A stretch of DNA of 64,000 nt from Chryseobacterium lathyri (GCF_003290185.1 NZ_QNFY01000003.1:62001-126000); one strand, 5' to 3'. Counted from the first letter of the stretch, positions 43,481 to 52,742 are shown. Made by a program: numbers and translations. Notes: generated from the sequence alone by a model not told the origin.

Positions 43481-44281
43481 ATGAATTTTGAGAGAACAGG
43501 GCTGGTTTTGTCAGGAGGCGGTACCAAAGGGATCGCCCATGCAGGAGTTTTAAAATTCTTGAATGAAAAGAACATAGATATTAATGTGCTGTCATGCTGC
43601 AGTGCAGGATCTATTGTGGGGTGTCTGCATGCAGTAGGAAAAACGCCGGATGAGATTCTGGAATTTTTCAATTCGGTTTATTTCTTCAACTGGAAGCATT
43701 TTACTTTCAACCAGCCGGGGTTGGTTTCTTCGGTGATTTTCAGTAATTATCTTAAACCCATTTTTCATGATATGAAATTAGGGGATTTGAAAAAAGAAGT
43801 GAAAATTGTAGCCACAGAACTGGTTTCCGGGACTCAAAAAATCTTTGACGAAAACTTCCAAGTAGTAGATGCTATTATTGCATCGTGCTCTATTCCGGGA
43901 GTTACAACACCCTATATCATCGGTGAGGAAATGTACTGTGACGGAGGCGTTCTGAATAACTTTCCTGCAGATATCATCAGAGATGAATGCGATAAACTGA
44001 TCGGTGTTTTCGTGTCACCGCCGCATGATATTGATATTAAAGACCTGAAATCCATTAAAGCGATTGTTTCCCGTTCCTACGACCTTCTTTCATATAGAGT
44101 CGAAAAAGGAAAATTCGACTATTGTGACTGGTTTATTTCTTCCCAAAAACTTTCCTCCTATGGAACTTTTGAGCGCAAAAAAGACCGTCTGGAAGAAATT
44201 TTTAACATAGGGTATAAAGCTGCTGAAGAAAGCTATGAAGCAAGCGGTTTCCATACAGAGCTGAAACAGTCTGGCTCGTAA
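43481..44281 (+). CDS. Patatin-like phospholipase
   Basis: 266-aa cytoplasmic patatin-fold acyl hydrolase. The oxyanion loop is SGGGTKGIAHAG (residues 10-21), the nucleophile elbow is LSCCSAGSIVGCL (Ser about 42), and the dyad Asp is in YCDGGVLNNFPAD (about 152). The elbow normally reads GxSxG; here the first position is Cys (C-C-S-A-G). CC instead of GT is unusual for this family as I remember it, but the rest of the fold is intact. No signal peptide. Substrates are likely membrane lipids. Confidence 0.88.
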   Translation: MNFERTGLVLSGGGTKGIAHAGVLKFLNEKNIDINVLSCCSAGSIVGCLHAVGKTPDEILEFFNSVYFFNWKHFTFNQPGLVSSVIFSNYLKPIFHDMKLGDLKKEVKIVATELVSGTQKIFDENFQVVDAIIASCSIPGVTTPYIIGEEMYCDGGVLNNFPADIIRDECDKLIGVFVSPPHDIDIKDLKSIKAIVSRSYDLLSYRVEKGKFDYCDWFISSQKLSSYGTFERKKDRLEEIFNIGYKAAEESYEASGFHTELKQSGS

Positions 44282-44422
44282 TAAGCTTATCTATACAATA
44301 AATTAATATTATAAAAATCCCACGGATTACACAATTCCACAGCTTAACTGTCTTGAAATGATGTAATCTGCAGGTTGGTTATTTTTTGTTGTTTTATATT
44401 AGTTAAGCCATATAATATTATT

Positions 44423-44866
44423 TTATTGCTTCACTACAAATCCGTCCTGGCGTACAACTTCCTGATCATTCTCATTATTCACGGTCAGTGTATAAGGTGC
44501 TTTGGAAGCTGAATCGGTAAGGTAGTTTCTCCATATCTGATACGTATATCCTTTATTGGCAAAGCTGAAATAGTAATTTCCTCCGGAACCATCAGGGATC
44601 AGCTCACCGTCACTGATGATCATGCTTGGCTTTGATGTGATCCTGGCGTTGGCAGCCCATGACTGGTAAAGATATTTTCCATTTGGCTGCTTGTCGATCC
44701 TGATTTTAAATTTTTTCGTTTTAATGATCACTGTTTTCGGAACCTGCTGAGAAGAAAGTATCTTGCTGGAAACAGTAATAAAATTGGAGGTTACCGGCTT
44801 ATCAATTGCATAAGCCAAAGAAAACTGAGCCATACAAAAGGCTCCTAATAAGATTCTTTTAATCAT
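44423..44866 (-). CDS. Secreted hypothetical protein
   Basis: 147-aa exported protein, with a signal peptide in MIKRILLGAFCMAQFSLAYA-ID. The mature part is mostly predicted beta-strand and contains YLYQSWAANARITSKPSMII, DGELIPDGSGGNYYFSFANK and TVNNENDQEVVRQDGFVVKQ. I recognise no catalytic motif or family. It stands alone, convergent with the patatin gene. Confidence 0.65.
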   Translation of the reverse strand: MIKRILLGAFCMAQFSLAYAIDKPVTSNFITVSSKILSSQQVPKTVIIKTKKFKIRIDKQPNGKYLYQSWAANARITSKPSMIISDGELIPDGSGGNYYFSFANKGYTYQIWRNYLTDSASKAPYTLTVNNENDQEVVRQDGFVVKQ

Positions 44867-44924
44867 CGCATTATGGGTTATTGGTTAGATTAATAGACTC
44901 ATCAAATATGAAGCCATTGGATAT

Positions 44925-45965
44925 TTATCGTAAGATGGTTTCTTTGATCCATGCATTCAGTTCCACTGCGCTTTTAAGCGTTTTCAGGAACCATATATTG
45001 GTCTTATGTCTTTCAGAATATTGCGGTGAATATACATTTAAACCTTTTTTGAAACTAAAAAAGCTAAGGTTAACGTTTTCCTTTAAAAAATCAAGCCGCC
45101 TGTTCAGCCACTTTCTTTCATCCATAGAACCGGACTCGTGATGCCTGATCAATATTTCAATAATAGAGGTGTCAATTCTTTCCGATTCCTTAAGCATTTT
45201 ATCCAGCGCATTGGTCAGTATCTCATCATTGATAAAATTAATGTTGGGCAGATTTTCGTCGTTATTCTGAAAAAGATGTTCAAACTCAATATCCTGAAGG
45301 AGGTGGTGTGCTCCATGCATGATCTCTGATGCAGGGCTGTAGTCATTATTATCCTTTACAATAAAAACTGCCGGGATATCCATCTTCAGTCGGGTATAAG
45401 CTTCAATTTTGTGATGTCCGTCCAGAACAAAAGCACAGCTCATCATCGGATCGAGATGGTAGAGACTGTAAAATACAACGGGTTTCGGACGGCCTCCTTT
45501 TCTGATAAGATCTACATAATATTCGATTCTTTTGGGATCTATACTTTTACTTTCCAGCGTATACAGATAATTAAAATCCTGGAAAGGGTAGAACCAGCCG
45601 GAAAATTTCTTCCGGTCAGGAATATTTTCGTTATCAGGCAAAGGCCTGGCCATATAGAAATTGGAATTGTCGAACGGAATTTTACCCAGGTTAACCTGGT
45701 AACTTCCACTTTCAAAAAGCTTTAGAAAATCCTCAACCTGAGCTATGATCTCTTCTTCGGTTCCATCCGTAAGGGCATGGTTAAGACCGTCAGCCAAAGT
45801 TATTTTCTCTTCATCAGAGAGTTCCGAAACAGCATAATATTCACCCACACTTCCCCGGGAATCCGGCCAGTTAACAGCCACAGGACGCCTGATGATTAAG
45901 CAGCTGGCAAAACCATCGTACAGAACTTTGATAATGCCCTGTCCGTGAGTGATGTGTATTTCCAT
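44925..45965 (-). CDS. ParB-like (DGHHK motif) hypothetical protein
   Basis: 346-aa cytoplasmic protein. The N-terminal 100 residues have no known fold to me. Residues about 150-230 contain YYVDLIRKGGRPKPVVFYSL, then CAFVLDGHHKIEAYTRLKMD and IPAVFIV. That is the DGxHR-type strand of ParB/sulfiredoxin-like domains, with His-Lys in place of His-Arg. The C-terminal third is helical. The stop codon of the ABC ATPase gene lies 5 nt before its start, so they are an operon, and a link to that transporter is possible. Nuclease or CTPase activity is not shown. Confidence 0.6.
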   Translation of the reverse strand: MEIHITHGQGIIKVLYDGFASCLIIRRPVAVNWPDSRGSVGEYYAVSELSDEEKITLADGLNHALTDGTEEEIIAQVEDFLKLFESGSYQVNLGKIPFDNSNFYMARPLPDNENIPDRKKFSGWFYPFQDFNYLYTLESKSIDPKRIEYYVDLIRKGGRPKPVVFYSLYHLDPMMSCAFVLDGHHKIEAYTRLKMDIPAVFIVKDNNDYSPASEIMHGAHHLLQDIEFEHLFQNNDENLPNINFINDEILTNALDKMLKESERIDTSIIEILIRHHESGSMDERKWLNRRLDFLKENVNLSFFSFKKGLNVYSPQYSERHKTNIWFLKTLKSAVELNAWIKETILR

Positions 45966-45970
45966 GAGTA

Positions 45971-46672
45971 TTAAGAAACAGCCGTATAGCTTGCAAAAGC
46001 TTCTTCCAGACTGTCGAATCTGCCTTTAAATTCATCAATAGGGCAGTCTTGAAGAATGTTTCCTTTGTGAATGAGAATGACCCGTGAGCAAAGCGCTTCC
46101 ACTTCCTGCATAATATGAGTAGACAGAAGTACTGTTTTCTGTTGCCCGATTTCTTTCACTACATTTCTTATCTCGATAATCTGGTTAGGATCCAGGCCGT
46201 TGGTTGGTTCATCCAGGATCAACAGGTCCGGCTGATGAATGATGGCCTGTGCAAGACCAACCCTCTGCTTGTATCCTTTAGACAGCTGGCCGATCTTTTT
46301 TGATTTTTCCGGAGTAATTCCCACAAGCTCGATCACCTCATCTACTCTGGCTGCAGATATTTTATGGATATTGGCAACGAACTGAAGGTATTCTCTGACA
46401 TACATTTCCAGGTATAACGGATTGTTTTCGGGAAGAAAACCTATTTTCTTCTTGCTTTCGATCTCATTTTCGGAAATATTCATTCCATTAAAGATAATTT
46501 CGCCCTGATCAATTTTCAATGCTCCGACAATAGATTTCATGAGGGTGGATTTTCCGGCTCCGTTAGGACCCAGAAGGCCAATGATCTCATTTTTATCAAT
46601 AGAAATATTGATATTATCTAGTGCGGTCTGTTCCCCAAATTTCTTGGTTAAATTGATTATCTGAAGCGGCAT
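45971..46672 (-). CDS. ABC transporter ATP-binding protein, GldA-like
   Basis: 233-aa ABC ATPase with Walker A GPNGAGKST (about 35-43), signature LSKGYKQRVGLA (about 133), Walker B LLILDEPTNGLDP and the switch His in LLSTHIMQEVE. The YLEMYVREYLQFVA region and overall sequence are like GldA of gliding Bacteroidota, but Chryseobacterium relatives are usually non-gliding, and no permease (GldF/GldG) is adjacent. It is a bare nucleotide-binding domain. The partner permease must be elsewhere. Confidence 0.85.
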   Translation of the reverse strand: MPLQIINLTKKFGEQTALDNINISIDKNEIIGLLGPNGAGKSTLMKSIVGALKIDQGEIIFNGMNISENEIESKKKIGFLPENNPLYLEMYVREYLQFVANIHKISAARVDEVIELVGITPEKSKKIGQLSKGYKQRVGLAQAIIHQPDLLILDEPTNGLDPNQIIEIRNVVKEIGQQKTVLLSTHIMQEVEALCSRVILIHKGNILQDCPIDEFKGRFDSLEEAFASYTAVS

Positions 46673-46782
46673 AATAAGTAATGTCTTTCTGCAAAAGTAA
46701 AAAATAAAAAACTCATTTCGTAATGTACGGTTGCGTAATATTAGAAATAATAGCGGTATATCTGGGATTTATCTTAAAAATA

Positions 46783-46811
46783 AAACTCATCCGGATGAAT
46801 GAGTTCAGTAT
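46783..46811 (-). terminator. Candidate terminator after the 189-aa secreted protein gene
   Basis: On the minus strand AACTCATTCATCC pairs with GGATGAGTT (with a 4-nt bulge) and is followed by TTATTTTTAAG. Confidence 0.5.
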
Positions 46812-46830
46812 TATTGAAAAATAAATATGA

Positions 46831-47400
46831 TTATTTTCTTGATTTCTTGTTTTTACTGCCGCTGTTTGAAGCTGGTGCCGCAGTGGATGCCTGATTTGAG
46901 TAAGACTTTGTACCATTGATCTGTTGCATGGTAGCAGGCTTCTCATACATGGCAGATTTTCCGTTCGTTCTTCCGAATACTTTGTCTACCTGTTTTCTGG
47001 TTAAAAACTGGGATTTGCCAACATATTTACGGTTTTTATTGATGTATTGGATAAACTGTACGGTTGGTTGGCCATAATTTTTCTCGTAATGAAGCTCAAT
47101 AATATCATTAGGAAGTTCCAGGATGATGTTTTCGTCCGGAGAGGATATAAAGCCGTCCATAAGCAGTTTATACAGACCAGATACATCGCTGTTCAGGTTC
47201 TGGAAAGAAAAAGACCTTATGGTATTCAGGTTACTTGTATTAAGATCCTGGTAGTTGATGGTAAATTTATCCTCTTTTTTATATAAACCTACGGAATTAT
47301 CTTTGCCAATTTCCACCAAGCTCTCATTTTTCAGCACTTTGATCTGCGAGAAAACTGAAATACTGAACATGCATGTAATGAGTAGAATTATTTTTCTCAT
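46831..47400 (-). CDS. Secreted hypothetical protein with basic C-terminus
   Basis: 189-aa exported protein, signal peptide MRKIILLITCMFSISVFS-Q. The central part (about 60-140) is mixed alpha/beta with ELPNDIIELHYEKNYGQPTV and FIQYINKNRKYVGKSQFLTR, where strand-helix segments resemble a small binding fold but no motif is clear. The tail is low complexity (Thr/Ala/Ser, then GSKNKKSRK), strongly basic. No family recognised. Confidence 0.6.
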   Translation of the reverse strand: MRKIILLITCMFSISVFSQIKVLKNESLVEIGKDNSVGLYKKEDKFTINYQDLNTSNLNTIRSFSFQNLNSDVSGLYKLLMDGFISSPDENIILELPNDIIELHYEKNYGQPTVQFIQYINKNRKYVGKSQFLTRKQVDKVFGRTNGKSAMYEKPATMQQINGTKSYSNQASTAAPASNSGSKNKKSRK

Positions 47401-47686
47401 GTGGAAGGGATTTTAATGTTTTATAAATTTGTGTCTTAAAATTACTAATAAAAAGTTTCTAAACAATTTTATTATTTCAAACAAAAGTAAGACTTTTTTT
47501 TAATATCCATGATGGGGAAGCTGTTGATATTATGCATGCCATTGCATGCGGGGAGGTTTGCAAATCATTTGTTGGCAGACGTTTATAAGTTATCTGCATC
47601 ATTTCCAAAATATTAAATGAGCTGGATAAGCTTTTTAGTGCTGTAAACTATTAATTAACTGGGATTTTAAAATTATTCTGAGTTAT
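47401..47686. other. Intergenic region without clear gene
   Basis: AT-rich. One 35-codon ORF opens at ATGATGGGGAAGC, but it has no support. TGCATGCCATTGCATGC is a small palindrome-like repeat. No promoter box was found with confidence. Confidence 0.4.
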
Positions 47687-47818
47687 TTAGTGTCCGTAGC
47701 TGACCACTCTTGAAATTTTCCGCCCGTCAGGAGTCTTTTTCCAGACATGAACAAACTTAAATGTTCCACAGTTGGTCAGAGAGCCGTTTTGCCTTTCAAT
47801 TTGTTCAAAGATAATTAA
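47687..47818 (-). pseudogene. 3' remnant of an NTF2-like (DUF4440/SnoaL-type) protein gene
   Basis: On the minus strand 43 codons read LIIFEQIERQNGSLTNCGTF then KFVHVWKKTPDGRKISRVV and SYGH, stop at 47687-47689. The FKFVHVWKK....WKISRVISYGH pattern is the C-terminus of DUF4440 domains. A stop codon lies directly upstream in frame and no start is visible, so only the end of the gene remains. Confidence 0.65.
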
Positions 47819-47970
47819 TTAAGTTTCAAAAGCTGCGAAATATAAAGTTTCTGAATGAAAAGACTATTTCAAAGCGCCTGCTTTCAGAAAATATAAGTGA
47901 TCAGCATTATAATCTTGATAAAAGCTATATAATTTGTAATTTTATCCTTTCATTAGTATAATTTTCCAAT

Positions 47971-48471
47971 ATGAATATTCTACATCAGGATCAAAGCTTT
48001 ATTATCCGTCAATTTTCAGTTGAAGAGCAAAACCTGTTTTGTGACCTTTTTGAAGATGCGGAGGTTACCAAATATCTTCCTTATCGTTCACCTGAACAGT
48101 ATATAGAAATGTTCGAAATAGCTCTGAAGGATTACCTTGAAGGCCCGTTTGGCCGTTTTGGAATATTTGATTCTGAAAATAATGATTTTATCGGAATGTG
48201 CCTGGCCAGGACCTTTGCTGATGTACCTGATCAGATTGAAATAGGATATACTTTAAGTAAAAAATATTGGGGGAAAGGAATAGCAACAGAAGTGAGCCGT
48301 GCTCTCGTAAAATATTGCTTTTTAAATACTGAGACCAATGAAGTTGTAGCCGTAACTGATCTTGATAACATAGGTTCACAAAAAGTATCAGAAAAAGCAG
48401 GATTTAATCGGACTGATAATCTGAAAAGAACATATGGTGAATTAGCTTATTATATAGTTAAACGTAATTAG
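47971..48471 (+). CDS. GNAT-family N-acetyltransferase (RimJ/RimL-like)
   Basis: 166-aa acetyl-CoA-dependent acetyltransferase. It has the RimJ/RimL profile: FIIRQFSVEEQNLFCDLFED, GRFGIFDSENNDFIGMCLAR, EIGYTLSKKYWGKGIATEVSR (acetyl-CoA-binding loop about 95-110), VAVTDLDNIGSQKVSEKAGF. Such enzymes modify protein N-termini, amino acids or small amines. No neighbour suggests the substrate. Confidence 0.87.
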   Translation: MNILHQDQSFIIRQFSVEEQNLFCDLFEDAEVTKYLPYRSPEQYIEMFEIALKDYLEGPFGRFGIFDSENNDFIGMCLARTFADVPDQIEIGYTLSKKYWGKGIATEVSRALVKYCFLNTETNEVVAVTDLDNIGSQKVSEKAGFNRTDNLKRTYGELAYYIVKRN

Positions 48472-48507
48472 ATCTATATTTAGATTAGAGGAGATAATTG
48501 GTTTTCA

Positions 48508-49203
48508 TCAATTAATAGAGCCTTTAGAAACCTTTATTATAAGAGCATTGAACTCATTTTTATAGCTTCTGCCTACAGGAAGATGATGAATGCCTAGCAG
48601 GACTTCATTGTTGTTAAAAGCAGTCATGAATTGAGCATTGATCATAAATGAACGGTGAATTCTGACAAAATTTCTTCCGGATAAAATGGCTTCCAGCTCT
48701 GTTATTGTATGCTTTGATATAATGTTTTCATTATTGGCCAACACCATTTTGATATCGTTTCCCTGGCTTTCAAAATAAACAATTTCCTGAATAAAGACTT
48801 TCCGGTTCATTCCTTCCGTTTTAATGATGATAAAGTCCTCCTGAAAATCACTTCTGTTTCTTAAAACCCGTTCTACAGATTTGAAAAAACGTTCAAAAGT
48901 AATAGGTTTCAAAAGATAATCCACAGCTTCCAGCTCGAAACCTTCGATGGCAAAATCGCGGTAGGCTGTTGTGAAAATAGTTGGTGGTTTTTGAGGAAGT
49001 GATCTAAGAAAATCAATTCCGGTTAAATGAGGCATCTGGATATCCAAAAACATAAGGTCTACAGATTTCGTCTGCAGAAGTTTGTAAGCATCCATTGCAT
49101 TTTCAGCTTTTCCAGTCAGTTTTAAATGTCCGATCCCGGAAATATGTTTTTCAAGCAGGGCTGCTGCCAGAGGTTCATCATCTACAATGATACAGTTGAT
49201 CAT
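48508..49203 (-). CDS. LytTR-family response regulator
   Basis: 231-aa response regulator. The receiver domain (1-115) has IIVDDEPLAAALLEKHI with Asp9/Asp10, LMFLDIQMPHLTGIDFLRSL with phospho-acceptor Asp54, and the conserved Thr/Ala (FTTAYRDFAIEGF) and Lys (DYLLKPITFERFFK). The C-terminal LytTR DNA-binding domain (130-231) has EIVYFESQGNDIKMV and LSGRNFVRIHRSFMINAQF. It overlaps its histidine kinase gene by 4 nt, an obvious pair. Confidence 0.93.
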   Translation of the reverse strand: MINCIIVDDEPLAAALLEKHISGIGHLKLTGKAENAMDAYKLLQTKSVDLMFLDIQMPHLTGIDFLRSLPQKPPTIFTTAYRDFAIEGFELEAVDYLLKPITFERFFKSVERVLRNRSDFQEDFIIIKTEGMNRKVFIQEIVYFESQGNDIKMVLANNENIISKHTITELEAILSGRNFVRIHRSFMINAQFMTAFNNNEVLLGIHHLPVGRSYKNEFNALIIKVSKGSIN

Positions 49204-50258
49204 AAGATTGCTGGAGTTTTTATTTCGACTTTAAAAATATTGTTTTCTTTTGAAACTTTGAGTATGAAATCATCATGGTAATGGAGCCGGAGCTGTTTTT
49301 CTATATTTTTCAACCCGATACCTTCTGGGTTGTTATACTCATCATCTCCACAAGTATTCTGAATCCTGAAAACTGAATAGGAGCCATCTGTGGAAACATC
49401 AATTTTTATCTCAGTTGAGCCTATCGTTTTTTCTGCGCCATGTTTAAAAGCATTTTCAACCAATGTAAGGTAGAGTAGCGGAGGAATCATAGCGGCTGAA
49501 TATAAGGAAGCTGTTCTGCTGATTTTTAACCTTCCTTCACTGTATCTAAGGCTTTCCAAGGTGATATAATGATCAATCATATTGAGTTCTTCAGATATGG
49601 ATACTTCATTTTTAGGGCCTTTATACAGAATGTAATCCAGAATATCTGAAAGACGGCTGATTGATTCAGAAGTTTTCTCTGAATTGCTGATCGAAAGGGA
49701 ATAAATATTATTCAAAGTATTGAATAGAAAATGTGGGTTAAGCTGGGATTTCAAAGATTTTAATTCAAGTTCGGCTTTTTCCTTCTGCAGTTTCGCCGTG
49801 TTTTCTTTTTCATCTTTATACCGAATCACAAATATTACTGAAACAAAAATAAAAGCTCCACTGATAATTGTAAAAATATAGTGAGTCCAAAGATAGCCGA
49901 TATCCGTAAAAATACTGTAGAAGCTGTCTTTAGGAACACTGATGAAGAAAGGTTCTGCCAGATAAACAATGAATATCCTGTTGACCACAGAAATAACATA
50001 CAGACTGAAAATAAGGGACAGCGAAAATGCGAAATAATTTTTCCGGTCAAAAAAATTCCGGATAAGAACAAAATAGATAAAATTGGCTCCTGCGATCTGA
50101 AATATCCAGTGACAGAAATTATAAATGATGATTTCCCAAGAGATTCCGTCATCATATTCTCCATACATTCTTGCAATTCCAAATACAAACAAAGCCGTCC
50201 AAAAGAGCAGTTGGAAACAGATATTCTGTTTGAGATTATTTTCCGGTCCGAGTGTCAT
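49200..50258 (-). CDS. LytS-type sensor histidine kinase
   Basis: 352-aa membrane histidine kinase of the HPK7/His_kinase family. The N-terminal part (about 10-150) has four hydrophobic segments. Then a coiled-coil-like linker with KEKAELELKSLKSQLNPHF, the phospho-acceptor H-box LKSQLNPHFLFNTLNNIYSL (His about 195), and the N-box PLLYLTLVENAFKHG (about 265). I chose Met at 50258; the longer in-frame Met at 50318 adds a basic helix and is possible. It is divergent from the acyltransferase gene, a possible target. Confidence 0.88.
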   Translation of the reverse strand: MTLGPENNLKQNICFQLLFWTALFVFGIARMYGEYDDGISWEIIIYNFCHWIFQIAGANFIYFVLIRNFFDRKNYFAFSLSLIFSLYVISVVNRIFIVYLAEPFFISVPKDSFYSIFTDIGYLWTHYIFTIISGAFIFVSVIFVIRYKDEKENTAKLQKEKAELELKSLKSQLNPHFLFNTLNNIYSLSISNSEKTSESISRLSDILDYILYKGPKNEVSISEELNMIDHYITLESLRYSEGRLKISRTASLYSAAMIPPLLYLTLVENAFKHGAEKTIGSTEIKIDVSTDGSYSVFRIQNTCGDDEYNNPEGIGLKNIEKQLRLHYHDDFILKVSKENNIFKVEIKTPAIL

Positions 50259-50442
50259 AGTCTTCAAAAATATAAAATCCTGAAGTGCAGCCTGCCATTT
50301 TTTGATAAAAAGAAGCAAATTAGTGACGGAAAGATTTATTTATCATTCGGACGGCTGATTTTACGGTTGGCATGCAGATTATAGCTGTCTGCCATGATTA
50401 TACAAAAAGTCTGATCTGTTTTACAACATTTGCAGAAAAAAA

Positions 50443-51573
50443 ATGCAGACAAACTACAATTCTTCTGAAAGACTTTACGGACTGGATCATTTACGAGCTT
50501 TAGCCATTGTTTTGGTTTTATTGTACCATTACCGAGCGTTTCAACATCCGGCCTGGCTGGATACCTTAGGGAGATTCGGGTGGACCGGGGTAGATCTTTT
50601 CTTTGTACTGAGTGGTTATTTGATATCACGACAGCTGTTTAAAGAAATTGAGAAAAGTGGAAGTATCAGTTTAAAAATATTTTTTACCAAACGCTTTTTC
50701 AGGATTATCCCGCCGTATTGTTTCACTTTGGCTTTGTACTTTTCATTTCCGTTTTTCAGAGAAAGAGAGGCATTATCCTCTTTTTGGAAGTTTATCACCT
50801 TTACTCAAAACTATGGACTCGATGTCATTAACCGCGGAACGTTTTCGCATGCATGGTCTTTATGTATTGAAGAACAGTTTTATCTTTTCCTTCCTTTCAT
50901 GCTTTTAGTCGTAGTGAAGGCAAAAGTTTTGAGATATACAGTGTTTTTTACTGCCTTCCTCATCATCTTTTCGCTGACAGCCAGATTTATCATTTGGAAA
51001 GACTTTATTGTTCCGGTGCTGGATACCGAAGATTTCTGGAAAGTTTGGTATATGGAAATGTATTATCCTACACATACACGTCTGGACGGTCTGGCAGTAG
51101 GAGTTACAGTCAGTTATTTAATGCAATATTCATCTCAGTTTAAAAATGCAGTTCATAACAACGGGAATAAGCTTCTCATTCTTGGAGCGATTTTGTTGGG
51201 GATTTCATTTTGGATATGTAATGATCAGGTTTCTGAAGAAGCTTCCATTTTTGGATTTACTTTTGTAGCGATAAGTTATGGGATTATTTTGATGTCGTCA
51301 CTTTCTGGGTCTTCATTTCTCTTCAGGTCAAAATCATATAGTACTACACAGATTGCGGCGCTTTCTTATGCAATTTATCTTTCACATAAAGGAATTATCC
51401 ATATGATTCAATATACTCTTGGGCAGTTTGGAATGAATGTGTCAGACAATTTCAGTCTTTTAGTCTGCCTGGCAGGATGTATTGCCGGAGGTTTGTTATA
51501 TCGCTTTATGATTGAAAATCCTGCTTCAAGGCTTAAATACAGGATTTTAAATCGAACAGCAGAACGCGATTGA
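50443..51573 (+). CDS. Acyltransferase 3 (OafA/NodX-type) membrane protein
   Basis: 376-aa polytopic O-acyltransferase that moves acetyl or other acyl groups to surface sugars. The family opening is SERLYGLDHLRALAIVLVLL-YHY (the R/H pair is catalytic); GWTGVDLFFVLSGYLIS (about 45) follows. SHAWSLCIEEQFYLFLPF (about 140) is a further hallmark. About ten helices. It diverges from a LytS/LytR-type pair across 120 nt, so it may be controlled by it. It shares a terminator hairpin with the converging ene-reductase. Confidence 0.88.
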   Translation: MQTNYNSSERLYGLDHLRALAIVLVLLYHYRAFQHPAWLDTLGRFGWTGVDLFFVLSGYLISRQLFKEIEKSGSISLKIFFTKRFFRIIPPYCFTLALYFSFPFFREREALSSFWKFITFTQNYGLDVINRGTFSHAWSLCIEEQFYLFLPFMLLVVVKAKVLRYTVFFTAFLIIFSLTARFIIWKDFIVPVLDTEDFWKVWYMEMYYPTHTRLDGLAVGVTVSYLMQYSSQFKNAVHNNGNKLLILGAILLGISFWICNDQVSEEASIFGFTFVAISYGIILMSSLSGSSFLFRSKSYSTTQIAALSYAIYLSHKGIIHMIQYTLGQFGMNVSDNFSLLVCLAGCIAGGLLYRFMIENPASRLKYRILNRTAERD

Positions 51574-51618
51574 TCTGACACAAATTCCCAGCTATCCGGG
51601 AATTCGTATCAGATCAAT
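51569..51618. terminator. Long imperfect palindrome/bidirectional terminator
   Basis: ATTGATCTGACACAAATTCCC and GGGAATTCGTATCAGATCAAT are near-perfect arms around AGCTATCC. The acyltransferase stop codon is inside the left arm. It can act for both converging genes. Confidence 0.7.
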
Positions 51619-51641
51619 TAAAATTTAGTTCAATATGAAAG

Positions 51642-52742
51642 CTAACACTCTATACATCCCTGAAATGATATTTTCGGATAGTCAATATACCCTTTGTCTC
51701 CACCGTGATAAAACGTTTCCTCATCCCAATCCGCCAGCGGAAGATCATTTTTTATACGTTCTGCCAAATCAGGATTGGAAATATAGAGTTTGCCAAAAGC
51801 GACCAGGTCCACAAGCCCGGTTTGCAATATTTCTTCCGCTGTTTCTACGCTAAAGCCACCGGCAATTATGATGATGTTTTTAAAACGTTGTCTCGCATTC
51901 TCTAAAAAGCTCAATGGAATTGAAGGTTTTCCATCAGCTACCGCATTAGAAAAATGAACATACAAAATATCCAGTTTCTGTAGTTCATCAAGGATATATT
52001 CGTGGGTTGCCAGTTCCTCAGGATAAGTCTTAAGGTCATAAATTTCGCGGAAAGGGGAAAGTCTTATACCTACTTTATGCTTACCAATTGCTGCAATAAC
52101 TTCCTGCATGACTTCAAAAAGGAACCTCGTTCTGTTTTCAATACTTCCGCCGTATTCATCCGTTCGGGTATTGCTCAGAGGATTGATGAACTGGTCGATC
52201 AGAAAGCCATGAGCTGCATGAATTTCAACACCGTCAAATCCCGCTTCCATCGCGTTGATGGCTTCTTCTTTAAAAACTTTTACCCAAACCGGAATCTCTT
52301 CTGTACTGATAGCATCAGGAATGGTCATGCTTTGATAGCTGTTATCAGGAATACGGATAGTTTCATTCACAGGTATGGCAGACGGTGCTATCAATGGCTC
52401 ATTATTTTGGATGGCCGGATGGCCAACACGGCCTGACTGTACTAATTGGGCAAATATTTTTCCGCCTTTTGTATGTACTCCTTCAACTACTTTTTTCCAG
52501 GCATCTTTTTGGTTTTTAGTATATATTCCCGGAGTATTCATATACGCTCCACCATTGGAGGAAACGGCAATATTGTCTGATATTAATAATCCTGCACCGG
52601 CTCTCTGCTGGTAATAGGTAATCATGGATGGTGACGGGATGCCTTTAATGGCTCTTCTACGGTTCATGGGAGCCATTACAACTCTGCTGGAAAGAGAAAT
52701 GTTTTCGCTGATAAACGGAGCGACTAATTTTTTCTGTGACAT
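51642..52742 (-). CDS. Old yellow enzyme family ene-reductase (second copy)
   Basis: 366-aa FMN-dependent ene-reductase or related NADH:flavin oxidoreductase. Seen: SSRVVMAPMNRRRAIKGIPS (strand 1), GAGLLISDNIAVS, AQLVQSGRVGHP, GFDGVEIHAAHGFLIDQFIN, SNTRTDEYGGSIENR, and a late LVDLVAFGKLYISNPDLAER. The HAAH pair and TRTDEYGG loop are diagnostic. It differs from the 23-kb copy, which is HxlR-controlled; this one is divergent from an AraC gene. Confidence 0.9.
   Translation of the reverse strand: MSQKKLVAPFISENISLSSRVVMAPMNRRRAIKGIPSPSMITYYQQRAGAGLLISDNIAVSSNGGAYMNTPGIYTKNQKDAWKKVVEGVHTKGGKIFAQLVQSGRVGHPAIQNNEPLIAPSAIPVNETIRIPDNSYQSMTIPDAISTEEIPVWVKVFKEEAINAMEAGFDGVEIHAAHGFLIDQFINPLSNTRTDEYGGSIENRTRFLFEVMQEVIAAIGKHKVGIRLSPFREIYDLKTYPEELATHEYILDELQKLDILYVHFSNAVADGKPSIPLSFLENARQRFKNIIIIAGGFSVETAEEILQTGLVDLVAFGKLYISNPDLAERIKNDLPLADWDEETFYHGGDKGYIDYPKISFQGCIEC

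Noticed and set aside
47500..47620. Short frame starting ATGATGGGGAAGC
   Set aside because: Only 35 codons, with no promoter or family support.
52002..52436. 144-codon plus-strand frame opposite the ene-reductase gene
   Set aside because: Shadow of a full-length old-yellow-enzyme gene.
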